Part shown: in pieces, positions 43,429 through 51,840 of the stretch
Layout: each line of letters starts with the position of its first letter
Numbering within the stretch: position 1 is the first letter of the stretch
Assembly: GCA_965279655.1 (NCBI GenBank)
Contig: OZ257255.1
Span: 2,728,001-2,792,000, forward strand
DNA length: 64,000 bases
Direction of reading: 5' to 3'
From: SCTM01 sp965279655
GTDB taxonomy: Bacteria; Pseudomonadota; Alphaproteobacteria; Rhodospirillales; Rhodospirillaceae
Translations under genes and position numbers: made by a program
The notes under the pieces: generated by a model
What the model was told of the DNA's origin: nothing
Databases searched by the model: none
The model's input: the letters and a program-made list of their open reading frames with translations, nothing else

Positions 43429-45609
43429 ATGTCGTTGACCTTGGCACTGAATGCGGCGGTAACCGGTCTGAGCACGGCTCAGGCGGGCCTGGACGTCATT
43501 TCCAGCAACATCGCCAACGTCAACACCGAGGGCTATACCCGCAAGGTATTCGACCAGAACACCCTGGTGCTCGCCGGCCAGGGCGCCGGCGTCGATATCG
43601 CCGAGATCCGCAACAACGTCGACCAGAACCTGCTTGCCAGCGTGCGCAAGGAGCGCAGCGGCCTGGGCGTGCTGACGGTGACCAACAACTACCTGCAGCA
43701 GGTACAGGACACGTTCGGGTCGACCACGTCCAACAGCTCGATCGCCAACCGCATCAACCAGCTGGCGGAAGACTTCACCACCCTGTCGACCGATCCCGAC
43801 AAGGCGACCGCGCAGCTGCAGGTCCTCCAGGCCGCCAAGGCGCTGACGAACAGCCTTTCCACCGTCGGCAATACCCTGCAGCAGCTGCGCCTGAACGCCG
43901 ACCGCGAGATCGCCCAGTCCACGACGCAGATGAACGCGATGCTGGAGCAGATCTCCAAGCTGAACGATCAGATCGCGCTGAACAGCGCGACCCATCGCGG
44001 CGTGGCCGACCTCGAGGACAAGCGCGACAACGCGTTGTCGGCGCTCGCCGACATGATCGACATCCGCTACTTCAAGAACACCAACGGCTCGGTCACCGTG
44101 TTCACCACGGACGGCACAACCCTGGTCGACAGTTCGCCGACCACCATGAGCCACGTACCGCTGACGTTCGTGAATCCGACGGACTCCTACGCGGGCGGCA
44201 ACTTCAACGCCATCACCGCGGGCGTGCGCGACATCACGACCTCGATCCGTTCCGGCAAGCTCAAGGGCCTGATCGACCTGCGCGACAAGACCCTGCCCGA
44301 CATGCAGGCCCAGGTGGACGAACTCGCCCGGTCCTTGCAGGAACAGGTCAACCTGGTTCACAACCGCGGCACGTCGTATCCGACGCTGGTCAACAACGTG
44401 ACCGGCACGCAGCAATTCATCGACCCGAACCTCGAGACCGTCACGTTCTCCAGCGGCGAACCCAGCATCGTGCTGGTGGACTCCGAGGGCAAGGAATTCG
44501 CCTCGAGCCGCGTGCTGGATGCGGCCGGCATCAACTTCACCAACGGCGGCACGCTCGCAGGCCTGGCCAGCGCGGTGCAGACCTGGGTGCAGGCGCAAGA
44601 TCCGCAGCTCGCCAACGCCAGCGTCGCGTTCAACGCCGACGGCAAGCTCGCCATCAACCTCGGCACCGACGGCTTCGGGCTGGCGTTCCGCGACGAGCAG
44701 ACCACGATCAAGGGCAGCGCGCAGACCGACGTAACGGCGGGCCTGGATATCGACGGCGACGGCACCGTCGACCGCAACGCCAAGGGCTTCTCGAACCTGT
44801 TCGGCTTGAACGACTTCTTCGTGACCACGCCGAAGCTGTCGCAGTGGACCTCGGGCTTCAAACCCGGCAACTACACGCTGACGACCACCGCGGCGCAGAC
44901 GCTGTCGTTCATCGACTCCGCGAACTCCGGGGGCATCCCGGGCGGCACCATCACCGTCAATCCGGGCGACACGCTCACGTCGATCGCCGACAAGATCAAC
45001 GCCAACGCCTCGCTCAAAGGCATCATCTCCGCCAGCGTCGTGCCGGAAGCGGGTGGCCAACGCCTGCGCATCACCAGCGTGCTCGGCCGGCAGATCGCCG
45101 TGACCCAGCAGGGCGGCACCGATGCCATCAACGCGCTGGACCTCGGCCCCTCCGCCGCCGGCTTCTCGCAGTCGCTCGCTGTAAACCCAACCATCGCCGA
45201 CGATTCGTCGCGCATGAGCCGCGGTGCGCTGCAGCTCGACCCGCTGGAAGGCACCTATTTCATGGCCACGGGCGACAACGACGTCGCCCTGCAGCTGGCC
45301 GCCCTGATGACCAACCAGGCGCCGGTGAAAGCCGCCGGGTCGCTGGCCGCCGGCAGCATCACCTTCGCGGACTACGGCGCCCAGATCGTGGCGCGCAGTT
45401 CGAGCCAGTCCGCCACCTACAAGACCGACCTGCAGCTGCAGTCGGACCTCAAGTCGTCGCTCGAGCTGAAGCAGAGCCAAGTTTCGGGCGTCAACCTGGA
45501 CGAAGAGATGAGCCAGCTGATGGTTTATCAGAACAGCTACGCGGCGTCGGCGAAGGTGATCGCCACGACGAAGAATCTGTTCGACATCCTCAACAACCTG
45601 ATCGATTAG
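43429..45609 (+). CDS. flgK: Flagellar hook-associated protein 1 FlgK
   Basis: 726-residue hook-filament junction protein. D0 motifs are clear at both ends: TGLSTAQAGLDVISSNIANVN and, at the C-terminus, VSGVNLDEEMSQLMVYQNSY with ATTKNLFDILNNLID. The middle is longer than in enterics and contains a calcium-loop-like DIDGDGTVDRN starting at D440. It follows flgN by 31 bp. Confidence 0.96.
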   Translation: MSLTLALNAAVTGLSTAQAGLDVISSNIANVNTEGYTRKVFDQNTLVLAGQGAGVDIAEIRNNVDQNLLASVRKERSGLGVLTVTNNYLQQVQDTFGSTTSNSSIANRINQLAEDFTTLSTDPDKATAQLQVLQAAKALTNSLSTVGNTLQQLRLNADREIAQSTTQMNAMLEQISKLNDQIALNSATHRGVADLEDKRDNALSALADMIDIRYFKNTNGSVTVFTTDGTTLVDSSPTTMSHVPLTFVNPTDSYAGGNFNAITAGVRDITTSIRSGKLKGLIDLRDKTLPDMQAQVDELARSLQEQVNLVHNRGTSYPTLVNNVTGTQQFIDPNLETVTFSSGEPSIVLVDSEGKEFASSRVLDAAGINFTNGGTLAGLASAVQTWVQAQDPQLANASVAFNADGKLAINLGTDGFGLAFRDEQTTIKGSAQTDVTAGLDIDGDGTVDRNAKGFSNLFGLNDFFVTTPKLSQWTSGFKPGNYTLTTTAAQTLSFIDSANSGGIPGGTITVNPGDTLTSIADKINANASLKGIISASVVPEAGGQRLRITSVLGRQIAVTQQGGTDAINALDLGPSAAGFSQSLAVNPTIADDSSRMSRGALQLDPLEGTYFMATGDNDVALQLAALMTNQAPVKAAGSLAAGSITFADYGAQIVARSSSQSATYKTDLQLQSDLKSSLELKQSQVSGVNLDEEMSQLMVYQNSYAASAKVIATTKNLFDILNNLID

Positions 45610-45635
45610 GCGGCTGAGGCTCAAGGAAACACGCC

Positions 45636-47213
45636 ATGGTCACACGTATCTCAACCGCTGCGAATACCAACGCCATCGTCCAGCGCATGCTGGAGCAGCA
45701 ACAGCGCGTCAACGACCTGCAGATGCAGGCGTCGACCGGCGTCAAGTCGCAGGACTACGTCGGCATCGCGCAGGATGTCTCGCGCCTGCTGTCGGTCGAG
45801 AACGAGCGCGACCGCATCCAGAACTACGCCAACAACAATGCCAGCGTCGCCACGACACTGAGCACGCAGTTGACCGCGGTGAAGAGCATCGACGATTCGG
45901 CGCGCGGCATGCGGTCCGAACTGCTGACCTTCACCGGCCACGACCTGACCTCGCAGTCGCCGATCACCCAGACCCAGGTCCAGGATATCCAGGAGAAGGC
46001 GTTCGCCGCCCTGTCCAACATCTCCTATTTCCTGAACCAGAAGGTCGACGGGAAATACGTGTTCGGCGGCGGCCGCTCGGATGTGCCGCCGATCGACTTC
46101 CCCTACGACAGCCTGAACCAGTTCCAGCAGACCTTCGACGGCATCGGCAAGGTGTTCCCGTCGACCCGCGTGGCGAACCTGGTGGACATGTCGTTCCAGA
46201 ACCAGACGGTGAACTACCAGCCGAAAACGTTCGGCAGCAACACCTACACCGAGATGTCCGCCGCCGCCGGGACGTTCACCACGCAGACCCTGACGGGCTC
46301 GCAGTTCGGCTCCATGGTGTTCACCAACGTGGGCGCCAACGGCAAGATCACGGCGACCACCCCGGGCGCGTTCAAGGCCCTGCAGGTAGGACAGACTTTC
46401 TTCGTCAACAACACCGATGCGGGCCAGGGCGGTACGACCGGCAACAACGGCGTGTACACCATTACCGCGGTGTCCGCCGACGGGAACACCATCACCCTCG
46501 ACCAGAACGTCAATGCCGGTGTCGAACCCGCGGGTGCGGCCAACATTGCCCTGACGGTGCCGAACGGCACGACCATGGCGATGACCGGCTCGACCGCCGG
46601 CAACAACGGCGCGTACACGATGAAGTGGCCGTCCAACGCGGAACTGACCGCGGCGGGCTACAACCTGGGCAGCGGCCAGGTGGTCGACGGCTCAATCTTG
46701 CTGACCAGCCCCCAGGTGGTCTCGACCGCGGTCGAGGTCATCTCGCTGGACTCGACGTCGTTCCTGCAAGGCTCGGCGCTGACCACCAAGCAGAAGATCA
46801 GCGACACCCAGTTCATCAATCTGGACGTCACAGGCCTCGACCCGGCGTTCGAGAAACTGATCCGTGGCCTGGGCGTGCTCGCCCAAGGCGATCTGATCAA
46901 CAACGCCACCCGGGCCGGCGACGCCCTGACGTTCATCAACGACGCGATCGAGCATTCAACCCTGCAGCCGACGGAAATGCGCAGCGATCTGCAGTTCGTG
47001 CAGGACCGCATTAGCCTGAACCTGAAGCAGCTGAACGACACCAAGGATCAGCAGGCCGAATTCCTGACGTTCCTGGAGAACCGCAAGAGCCAGATCGAGA
47101 ACGTGGATCCGACGGAGACGGCGGTGCGGCTGAACTCGGAATCGAACAGCCTCCAGGTGTCCTACGCCACGCTGTCGCGCATCTCCAAGCTCAGCCTGCT
47201 CGATTACATCTAG
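45636..47213 (+). CDS. flgL: Flagellar hook-associated protein 3 FlgL
   Basis: 525-residue junction protein between hook and filament. The N-terminus (AIVQRMLEQQQRVNDLQMQASTG) and C-terminus (VRLNSESNSLQVSYATLSRIS) are flagellin-like. A central insertion of roughly 150 residues, Thr/Gly/Asn-rich (NNGVYTITAVSADGNTITLDQ), makes it larger than the ~320-residue enteric protein. It ends in CTAG shared with the convergent MOSC gene. Confidence 0.95.
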   Translation: MVTRISTAANTNAIVQRMLEQQQRVNDLQMQASTGVKSQDYVGIAQDVSRLLSVENERDRIQNYANNNASVATTLSTQLTAVKSIDDSARGMRSELLTFTGHDLTSQSPITQTQVQDIQEKAFAALSNISYFLNQKVDGKYVFGGGRSDVPPIDFPYDSLNQFQQTFDGIGKVFPSTRVANLVDMSFQNQTVNYQPKTFGSNTYTEMSAAAGTFTTQTLTGSQFGSMVFTNVGANGKITATTPGAFKALQVGQTFFVNNTDAGQGGTTGNNGVYTITAVSADGNTITLDQNVNAGVEPAGAANIALTVPNGTTMAMTGSTAGNNGAYTMKWPSNAELTAAGYNLGSGQVVDGSILLTSPQVVSTAVEVISLDSTSFLQGSALTTKQKISDTQFINLDVTGLDPAFEKLIRGLGVLAQGDLINNATRAGDALTFINDAIEHSTLQPTEMRSDLQFVQDRISLNLKQLNDTKDQQAEFLTFLENRKSQIENVDPTETAVRLNSESNSLQVSYATLSRISKLSLLDYI

Positions 47214-47767
47214 ACCGGCGCGAGTGCCGTCTGGGGCCCTGCGGGCAGTTCAATCGCGATGGGATCGGTCGGATAGACGTCGCCGTCGGCAAGCACGATG
47301 GCCATCACGCCGGCCTTTCGTATGAGCCCGCCGTCCGCGCCGCGCGCGAAAGTCGCGTTCATCAATCCGTGCTGAAACCGATCCATCTGGATGCAGGGGT
47401 TGCGCAAGCCCGTCAGTTCGACAACGGCGGTCTTGCCCAGCAGCAATCGCGCACCTCGGGGAAGATCGAGCAATCGAACGCCTGCTGTGGTGATGTTCTC
47501 GCCCATCTGTCCGGGCGCGATATCGAAGCCTGCATCGCGAAGCTCATCAAATAGCTCCACATGCATTAAATGCACCTGACGCAGATTGGGGGCGTTTGGC
47601 GTGCGCGCGAACCGCGATCTGTGCCTCACGGTGGCACCGGCGTGAGCATCCCCCTCCACACCGAGGCCCTTCACCAGCCGAATGCTCAGCTGCCGGGTCT
47701 TGCTGAAAGAATGGCGCTGACCTCGACTGACAGAAGCCACAACGGGCGGATCGGCGGCGGCCATCAT
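47210..47767 (-). CDS. MOSC domain protein
   Basis: 185 residues with a MOSC domain: KGLGVEGDAHAG, GQMGENITTAGVRLLDLPRG and the conserved cysteine in LTGLRNPCIQMDRF. MOSC domains are associated with molybdenum-cofactor sulfur carrier or molybdenum-dependent reductase chemistry. No molybdoenzyme neighbour is present. It shares stop-codon bases CTAG (47210-47213) with flgL. Confidence 0.9.
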   Translation of the reverse strand: MMAAADPPVVASVSRGQRHSFSKTRQLSIRLVKGLGVEGDAHAGATVRHRSRFARTPNAPNLRQVHLMHVELFDELRDAGFDIAPGQMGENITTAGVRLLDLPRGARLLLGKTAVVELTGLRNPCIQMDRFQHGLMNATFARGADGGLIRKAGVMAIVLADGDVYPTDPIAIELPAGPQTALAPV

Positions 47768-47774
47768 TCCCTAT

Positions 47775-48680
47775 TTAACCCTGGGCGCGCTTGACGCCGA
47801 AGGTGTGGATCACGAACACGCCGAAGTTGACGCGGTTGGTGTTGCCGCGGCGTTCGGCGATGGGGCTGTTGGCCGGCCCACCCACCAGACGCACGTACTG
47901 CGCCGCGCCCAGCAAGTTCCAGCTCTGGGAGAACTTGTATTCCGTGAAGAGACCGAAGCTCACGTCCTTGAAGCCCGCGCCGGGCGTGTAGGTGCGCAGG
48001 CCCGCCGCAGCACCCTGGGTCGGCGTGACGCCGTAGAAGGCATTGATGTAGTTCCGGCTGCCCCAGACCGTCGCCACCTGGACGCCGGCGCCCAGCGCCC
48101 CCTTGCGGAACAGCCCCGAGCGGAATTCGAGTTCGGCGACCGTGCCATGGTGGCCGCCCGCCAGGTCCTCGCGCAGGCGCAGCCTTACGCGCGCCGGCCC
48201 CACTGAATAGGCGACATAGCCGCCGCCCTCGAGGCTGACAGGCACCTTGTTGAGGCCCGGGATGCCGGGCCGGCTGACGTTGCCGCGGCCCGGATCGATC
48301 CGCAGCATGGGGCCGGCCTTGAACCCGGCCCGGCCCAGGGCGGACTGCGGCGGAATCAGGTTCACCCGCACCTGGGTCTCATCGACCGACAGGACGTCCT
48401 TGTACTGGAGCGACAGATAAGGAAGCGGGTAGACCCGCACGTTCGGCGCATCGTCGAGGCGCGAGGTGAGCACCCCGCCCACGCCTAAGCGCAGTTGAAG
48501 GGCACTGGGCGCGGTCTGGTCCAAGTGGGAATCGAGGACGCCGAGCAAGTCGGTGACCGGCCGCACGTAGGTCTGGGCCTTGGCGGATCGCGGCGGTAGC
48601 GCGACCACCAAGCCAAAGGCGAGAACACCGGCCGCGAGGTCTCGTCCGATCCTGCACCCGGCAGGCACCCAACTGGCCAC
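47775..48680 (-). CDS. MipA/OmpV family outer-membrane protein
   Basis: 301 residues from GTG 48680, which follows GGGGGAG with a seven-base spacer; the open frame runs further upstream to 48788 but that part is Arg-rich and atypical. A signal peptide (LAAGVLAFGLVVALPPRSAKA) leads to a beta-barrel with typical MipA features (VYPLPYLSLQYKD, YSVGPARVRLRLREDLAGGH and a C-terminal Phe-Gly strand). Members act as scaffolds or porin-like proteins in the outer membrane. Seven bases separate it from the MOSC gene. Confidence 0.85.
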   Translation of the reverse strand: MASWVPAGCRIGRDLAAGVLAFGLVVALPPRSAKAQTYVRPVTDLLGVLDSHLDQTAPSALQLRLGVGGVLTSRLDDAPNVRVYPLPYLSLQYKDVLSVDETQVRVNLIPPQSALGRAGFKAGPMLRIDPGRGNVSRPGIPGLNKVPVSLEGGGYVAYSVGPARVRLRLREDLAGGHHGTVAELEFRSGLFRKGALGAGVQVATVWGSRNYINAFYGVTPTQGAAAGLRTYTPGAGFKDVSFGLFTEYKFSQSWNLLGAAQYVRLVGGPANSPIAERRGNTNRVNFGVFVIHTFGVKRAQG

Positions 48681-48971
48681 CTGAACACTCCCCCACCGAA
48701 GAAGACGACGTCCTTCGGGACGAGGCCTCTTCTCGGAAACTCTACGAGAGGCGCCAGGATGTTGCGAGCATACAAAAGAAGCATTCAAAAGTAGCGGGCG
48801 GCCTTACACCCTGCGGGTGAAGACCACCGGAGCGCCGCCCCGCCCCGGTTTCTCGATTCGGCGGGCGGAGGGCATCTCCTCGCCTCAGGGTTAATTCTGC
48901 GACAGGCCGGGCACTTAATTTGGGCCGCGCCGGGGCATCCGGTGGCCGTTTGGACATCCGCGCTTGACGGT

Positions 48972-48990
48972 TTAGGCCCCTGGGGCCTAA
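48972..48990. repeat. Perfect 9-bp palindrome upstream of the methyltransferase
   Basis: TTAGGCCCC-T-GGGGCCTAA, 37 bp before the methyltransferase start. No T run follows, so it is not a terminator; it may be an operator for a dimeric regulator. Confidence 0.5.
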
Positions 48991-49027
48991 TGCCCTGTAA
49001 GGGAATAATCCCGGGGGGGACCCGTCT

Positions 49028-50011
49028 TTGGCGGCGGACGAAAAATTTCGGATCTGGGATGCCTATTGGCATGAAAACCGGATCTATTCCGCGGGCGTCG
49101 ATGCGGATCCAGCCATCTCTCAGAGCCTCGACCAGCAATGGGGCATGCTCGCCCGGGTGATGCCCGAAGGCAGCCGCATCCTCGACCTCGCGTGCGGGAA
49201 CGGTGCCGTCGGCCTCGCGATGGCGCGCGCCAATAAGGACGGTGGGCCAAGCCTCAACATCACCGGCATCGATTCCGCCGCCATCGATCCGCCGCGCTTC
49301 GTGCCCGATCATGCCGAGCTTCTGCGCACCATCGAGTTCAAGCCGATGGTGAAGATGGAATCCCTGCCCTTCCCTGACGATTCCTTCGACGTGGTGGTCA
49401 GCCAATACGGATTGGAATACGGCAGCCCGCGCGAAGCCCTGGCCGAAGCCGCGCGCATCCTGCGCTCGCACGGTCTGCTGACCCTGCTGTGCATGCCGGC
49501 ACGCAGCGCCACTGTTCACGCCGCCAACAAGGGCTTGAAGCAGTGCAAACACCTGCTGCGCGACGCCCCGCTGTTCGACATCGCCATCAACACCACCCAA
49601 CAGCTTCATCAAGCTATGGCCGCAGGCTTCGACGACGGCGGGCCCATTCAGGCGCCGTTCAACATGGAAGTCGAGCGCATCGTGCGCAAGTTCGGCAACG
49701 ACGAATGCGACGTGGTGTTCGCGATCGTGCTGGGCCTGCAGAAGGTGTTCATCGACCGCAAGAATGCGACCCTCGAAGAACAGATCGCCGCCATCCAGTT
49801 GCTGCGCACCCGTCTCGCCGAATATGCGGCGCGCGCGCAGGCCCTGACACGGGCAGCGCTTTCCGACGCGGATCTCGAGGACGTGAAGCGCGTTATCGGA
49901 TCGGTGGGTTTCAAACTCACCGAGGTGAAGCCGATTCTGGTGGGGGCCTACGGGACCGTCGCCTGGCGCTTGAGCGCCGAGCGTGTCGCCCGTCCTGTCC
50001 TTCCGACCTGA
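49028..50011 (+). CDS. Class I SAM-dependent methyltransferase
   Basis: 327-residue methyltransferase. The SAM-binding motif I ILDLACGNGAVGLAMARAN and post-motif ITGIDSAAID are present, followed by MESLPFPDDSFDVVVSQYGL. The TTG start at 49028 is preceded by GGGGGGA. It is convergent with the two TPR-OGT genes next door. A sugar- or flagellin-modifying role is possible from context, but the substrate cannot be read from sequence. Confidence 0.85.
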   Translation: MAADEKFRIWDAYWHENRIYSAGVDADPAISQSLDQQWGMLARVMPEGSRILDLACGNGAVGLAMARANKDGGPSLNITGIDSAAIDPPRFVPDHAELLRTIEFKPMVKMESLPFPDDSFDVVVSQYGLEYGSPREALAEAARILRSHGLLTLLCMPARSATVHAANKGLKQCKHLLRDAPLFDIAINTTQQLHQAMAAGFDDGGPIQAPFNMEVERIVRKFGNDECDVVFAIVLGLQKVFIDRKNATLEEQIAAIQLLRTRLAEYAARAQALTRAALSDADLEDVKRVIGSVGFKLTEVKPILVGAYGTVAWRLSAERVARPVLPT

Positions 50012-50016
50012 CCTGG

Positions 50017-51840
50017 CTACATGGCCCGGTACGCCGCTTCCACCGCCGCGGCGTAGCCCGCCCCATCACACAACGGCGAACTCGCCACCCGATCCCGCAG
50101 CTCGGCGCGCAGGGTGGCCAGCATCGTGAAGTCCGCCGACAGCGCGGCGCGGGCGACGAACGCCTCGGGGGTTTCGCAAATCCAGTCGGTGAGGCCCACC
50201 GTCGTGAGCAGACTCGCGCTCACGCGGCTCGCGTGGGTGGCCCCGGCCAACGTGAGCACCGGAACGCCCATCCACAACGCCTCGCAGGTGGTGGTCGTGC
50301 CGCTGTAGGGGAAGGTATCGAGCGCGATGTCGATCCGGGCGTAGGTGGCTAAGTGGCCCGCGTCCTCCGGCACCCAGCCGAACAGCGTGAGCCGGTCGGG
50401 TGTGATGCCGTGGGCGCCGAATCGCGCGATGGTGAGCGCGCGCGTGCCCTCTTCCGCCAAGGCCTTGCTCTTGAGGAACAGGCGCGATTTCGGGACCGCC
50501 TGCAACGCACGCGACCACAGGGCAATCGTCTCGTCCGAAACCTTGCCGAGCTTATTGAAAGACCCGAAGGTGACAAACCCGGCTGCCTGCGCAGGCGCGG
50601 GGGCCACCGGCGGCGCGTTTTCGTCCGGGCGATAGCAATGCAGGCGCGGCAGGCGCAGCAACCGTTCCGTCGCGAAGATGTCGCTGCCGGACGGATCGGT
50701 GATGCCGTCGACGAGGCGATAGTCGATTTGGCTGAGGCCGGTGGTGCCGGGATAGCCGATGGCGCTCACCTGGATCGGCGCGGCGCGGCGGGCGAGCGCA
50801 CCGAGACTGTTCCCTTGGGTGTGCCCCGCCAATTCCACCAGGACGTCCAGATTGTCGACGCGAATACGGTTGCACAGCGCTTCGGCTCTCAACCCGCCGA
50901 CATCGGCCCAATGTTCCGCAGCGTCCTTGAGACGGGCGGTGACGGCATCGCGGCGTTCGCCGGTCGCGTAACAGAAGACTTCTACGCGCGTGCGATTGTG
51001 GGCGGCGAGCAGCGGCTCGAAGAAGTAGGCGACCGAGTGACGCCGGAAGTCCTGCGACAGATAGCCGACGCGCAAGCGGCGGCCTTCGGTCGGTAATCGC
51101 GCGAGGGAACCGGCGACAGGCGCACCCGCACCCCAGGCGCGATGGGCCGCCACCACGCCCGCGGGGTCGTTACTGCGGTAGTGGTGCAGATAAAGCGCCG
51201 TATCCGCCGCTTCCGGCCGGTCGGAGATGGGCGCGAGAATCTCCGCCGCATCGCCGTGGCGGGCTTGTTCGATCAGCGCCGCCGCCAAGTTGACCCGCGT
51301 CGGGACGTGATCCGGATCGGTCTTCAGGGCGGCCTTGCAGACCTCGGCGGCTGCGGCATAGCGGCCGGCGGCGGCATAGAGGGCACCGAGATTCGCCCTG
51401 GCGGGTGTGAATGTGGGGCCACGCTGGATCGCCGTCTCGAAGGCGGCGACCGCCTCACCCGCCTGCCCCGCATCCTCGAGCGCCAGGCCCAGGTTGTTCC
51501 ACAACTCGGCGGATGTGGGTGCGATCTTAAGCGCGTCGCGATAAGCCGAGACGGCGTCTTGCGCACGACCCAAGCCCTGCAAGGCAAGGCCACGTTGAGC
51601 CAGCAACGGCACGTCCGACGGCGTGTCGGCGAGCCCGCGATCGGCAAACATCAATGCGCCGGCCGCATCGCCGAGAACCGAACGCAAGTGCGACGCCAAG
51701 CGCAAGGCGCTCGCGGGGGCGTCCACAGCCGTTGCGATGTCGCGCAGCAGTTCCCACGCTTCCGTCGCCAGATCGTCCTGGGCATATTTCAGGGCAAGCG
51801 CGATACGCCCATCGCGGTCGCCGGGTGCGTGCGGGCTCAC
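50017..51840 (-). CDS. TPR protein with OGT-type glycosyltransferase domain (GT41)
   Basis: 607 residues from GTG 51840; the frame is open further upstream but overlaps the preceding gene and reads as shadow. The N-terminal roughly 250 residues are TPRs (SAELWNNLGLALEDAGQAGE). The C-terminal domain has RLRVGYLSQDFRRHSVAYFF, LAGHTQGNSL, DTFPYSGTTTTCEALWMGVP and matches O-GlcNAc-transferase/SPINDLY-type GT41. The GTGA overlap (4 bp) with the upstream paralogue shows translational coupling. It resembles Caulobacter FlmG, which glycosylates flagellins. Confidence 0.85.
   Translation of the reverse strand: MSPHAPGDRDGRIALALKYAQDDLATEAWELLRDIATAVDAPASALRLASHLRSVLGDAAGALMFADRGLADTPSDVPLLAQRGLALQGLGRAQDAVSAYRDALKIAPTSAELWNNLGLALEDAGQAGEAVAAFETAIQRGPTFTPARANLGALYAAAGRYAAAAEVCKAALKTDPDHVPTRVNLAAALIEQARHGDAAEILAPISDRPEAADTALYLHHYRSNDPAGVVAAHRAWGAGAPVAGSLARLPTEGRRLRVGYLSQDFRRHSVAYFFEPLLAAHNRTRVEVFCYATGERRDAVTARLKDAAEHWADVGGLRAEALCNRIRVDNLDVLVELAGHTQGNSLGALARRAAPIQVSAIGYPGTTGLSQIDYRLVDGITDPSGSDIFATERLLRLPRLHCYRPDENAPPVAPAPAQAAGFVTFGSFNKLGKVSDETIALWSRALQAVPKSRLFLKSKALAEEGTRALTIARFGAHGITPDRLTLFGWVPEDAGHLATYARIDIALDTFPYSGTTTTCEALWMGVPVLTLAGATHASRVSASLLTTVGLTDWICETPEAFVARAALSADFTMLATLRAELRDRVASSPLCDGAGYAAAVEAAYRAM

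Noticed and set aside
43405..45624. 739-codon minus-strand frame opposite flgK
   Set aside because: Antisense shadow of a complete flgK.
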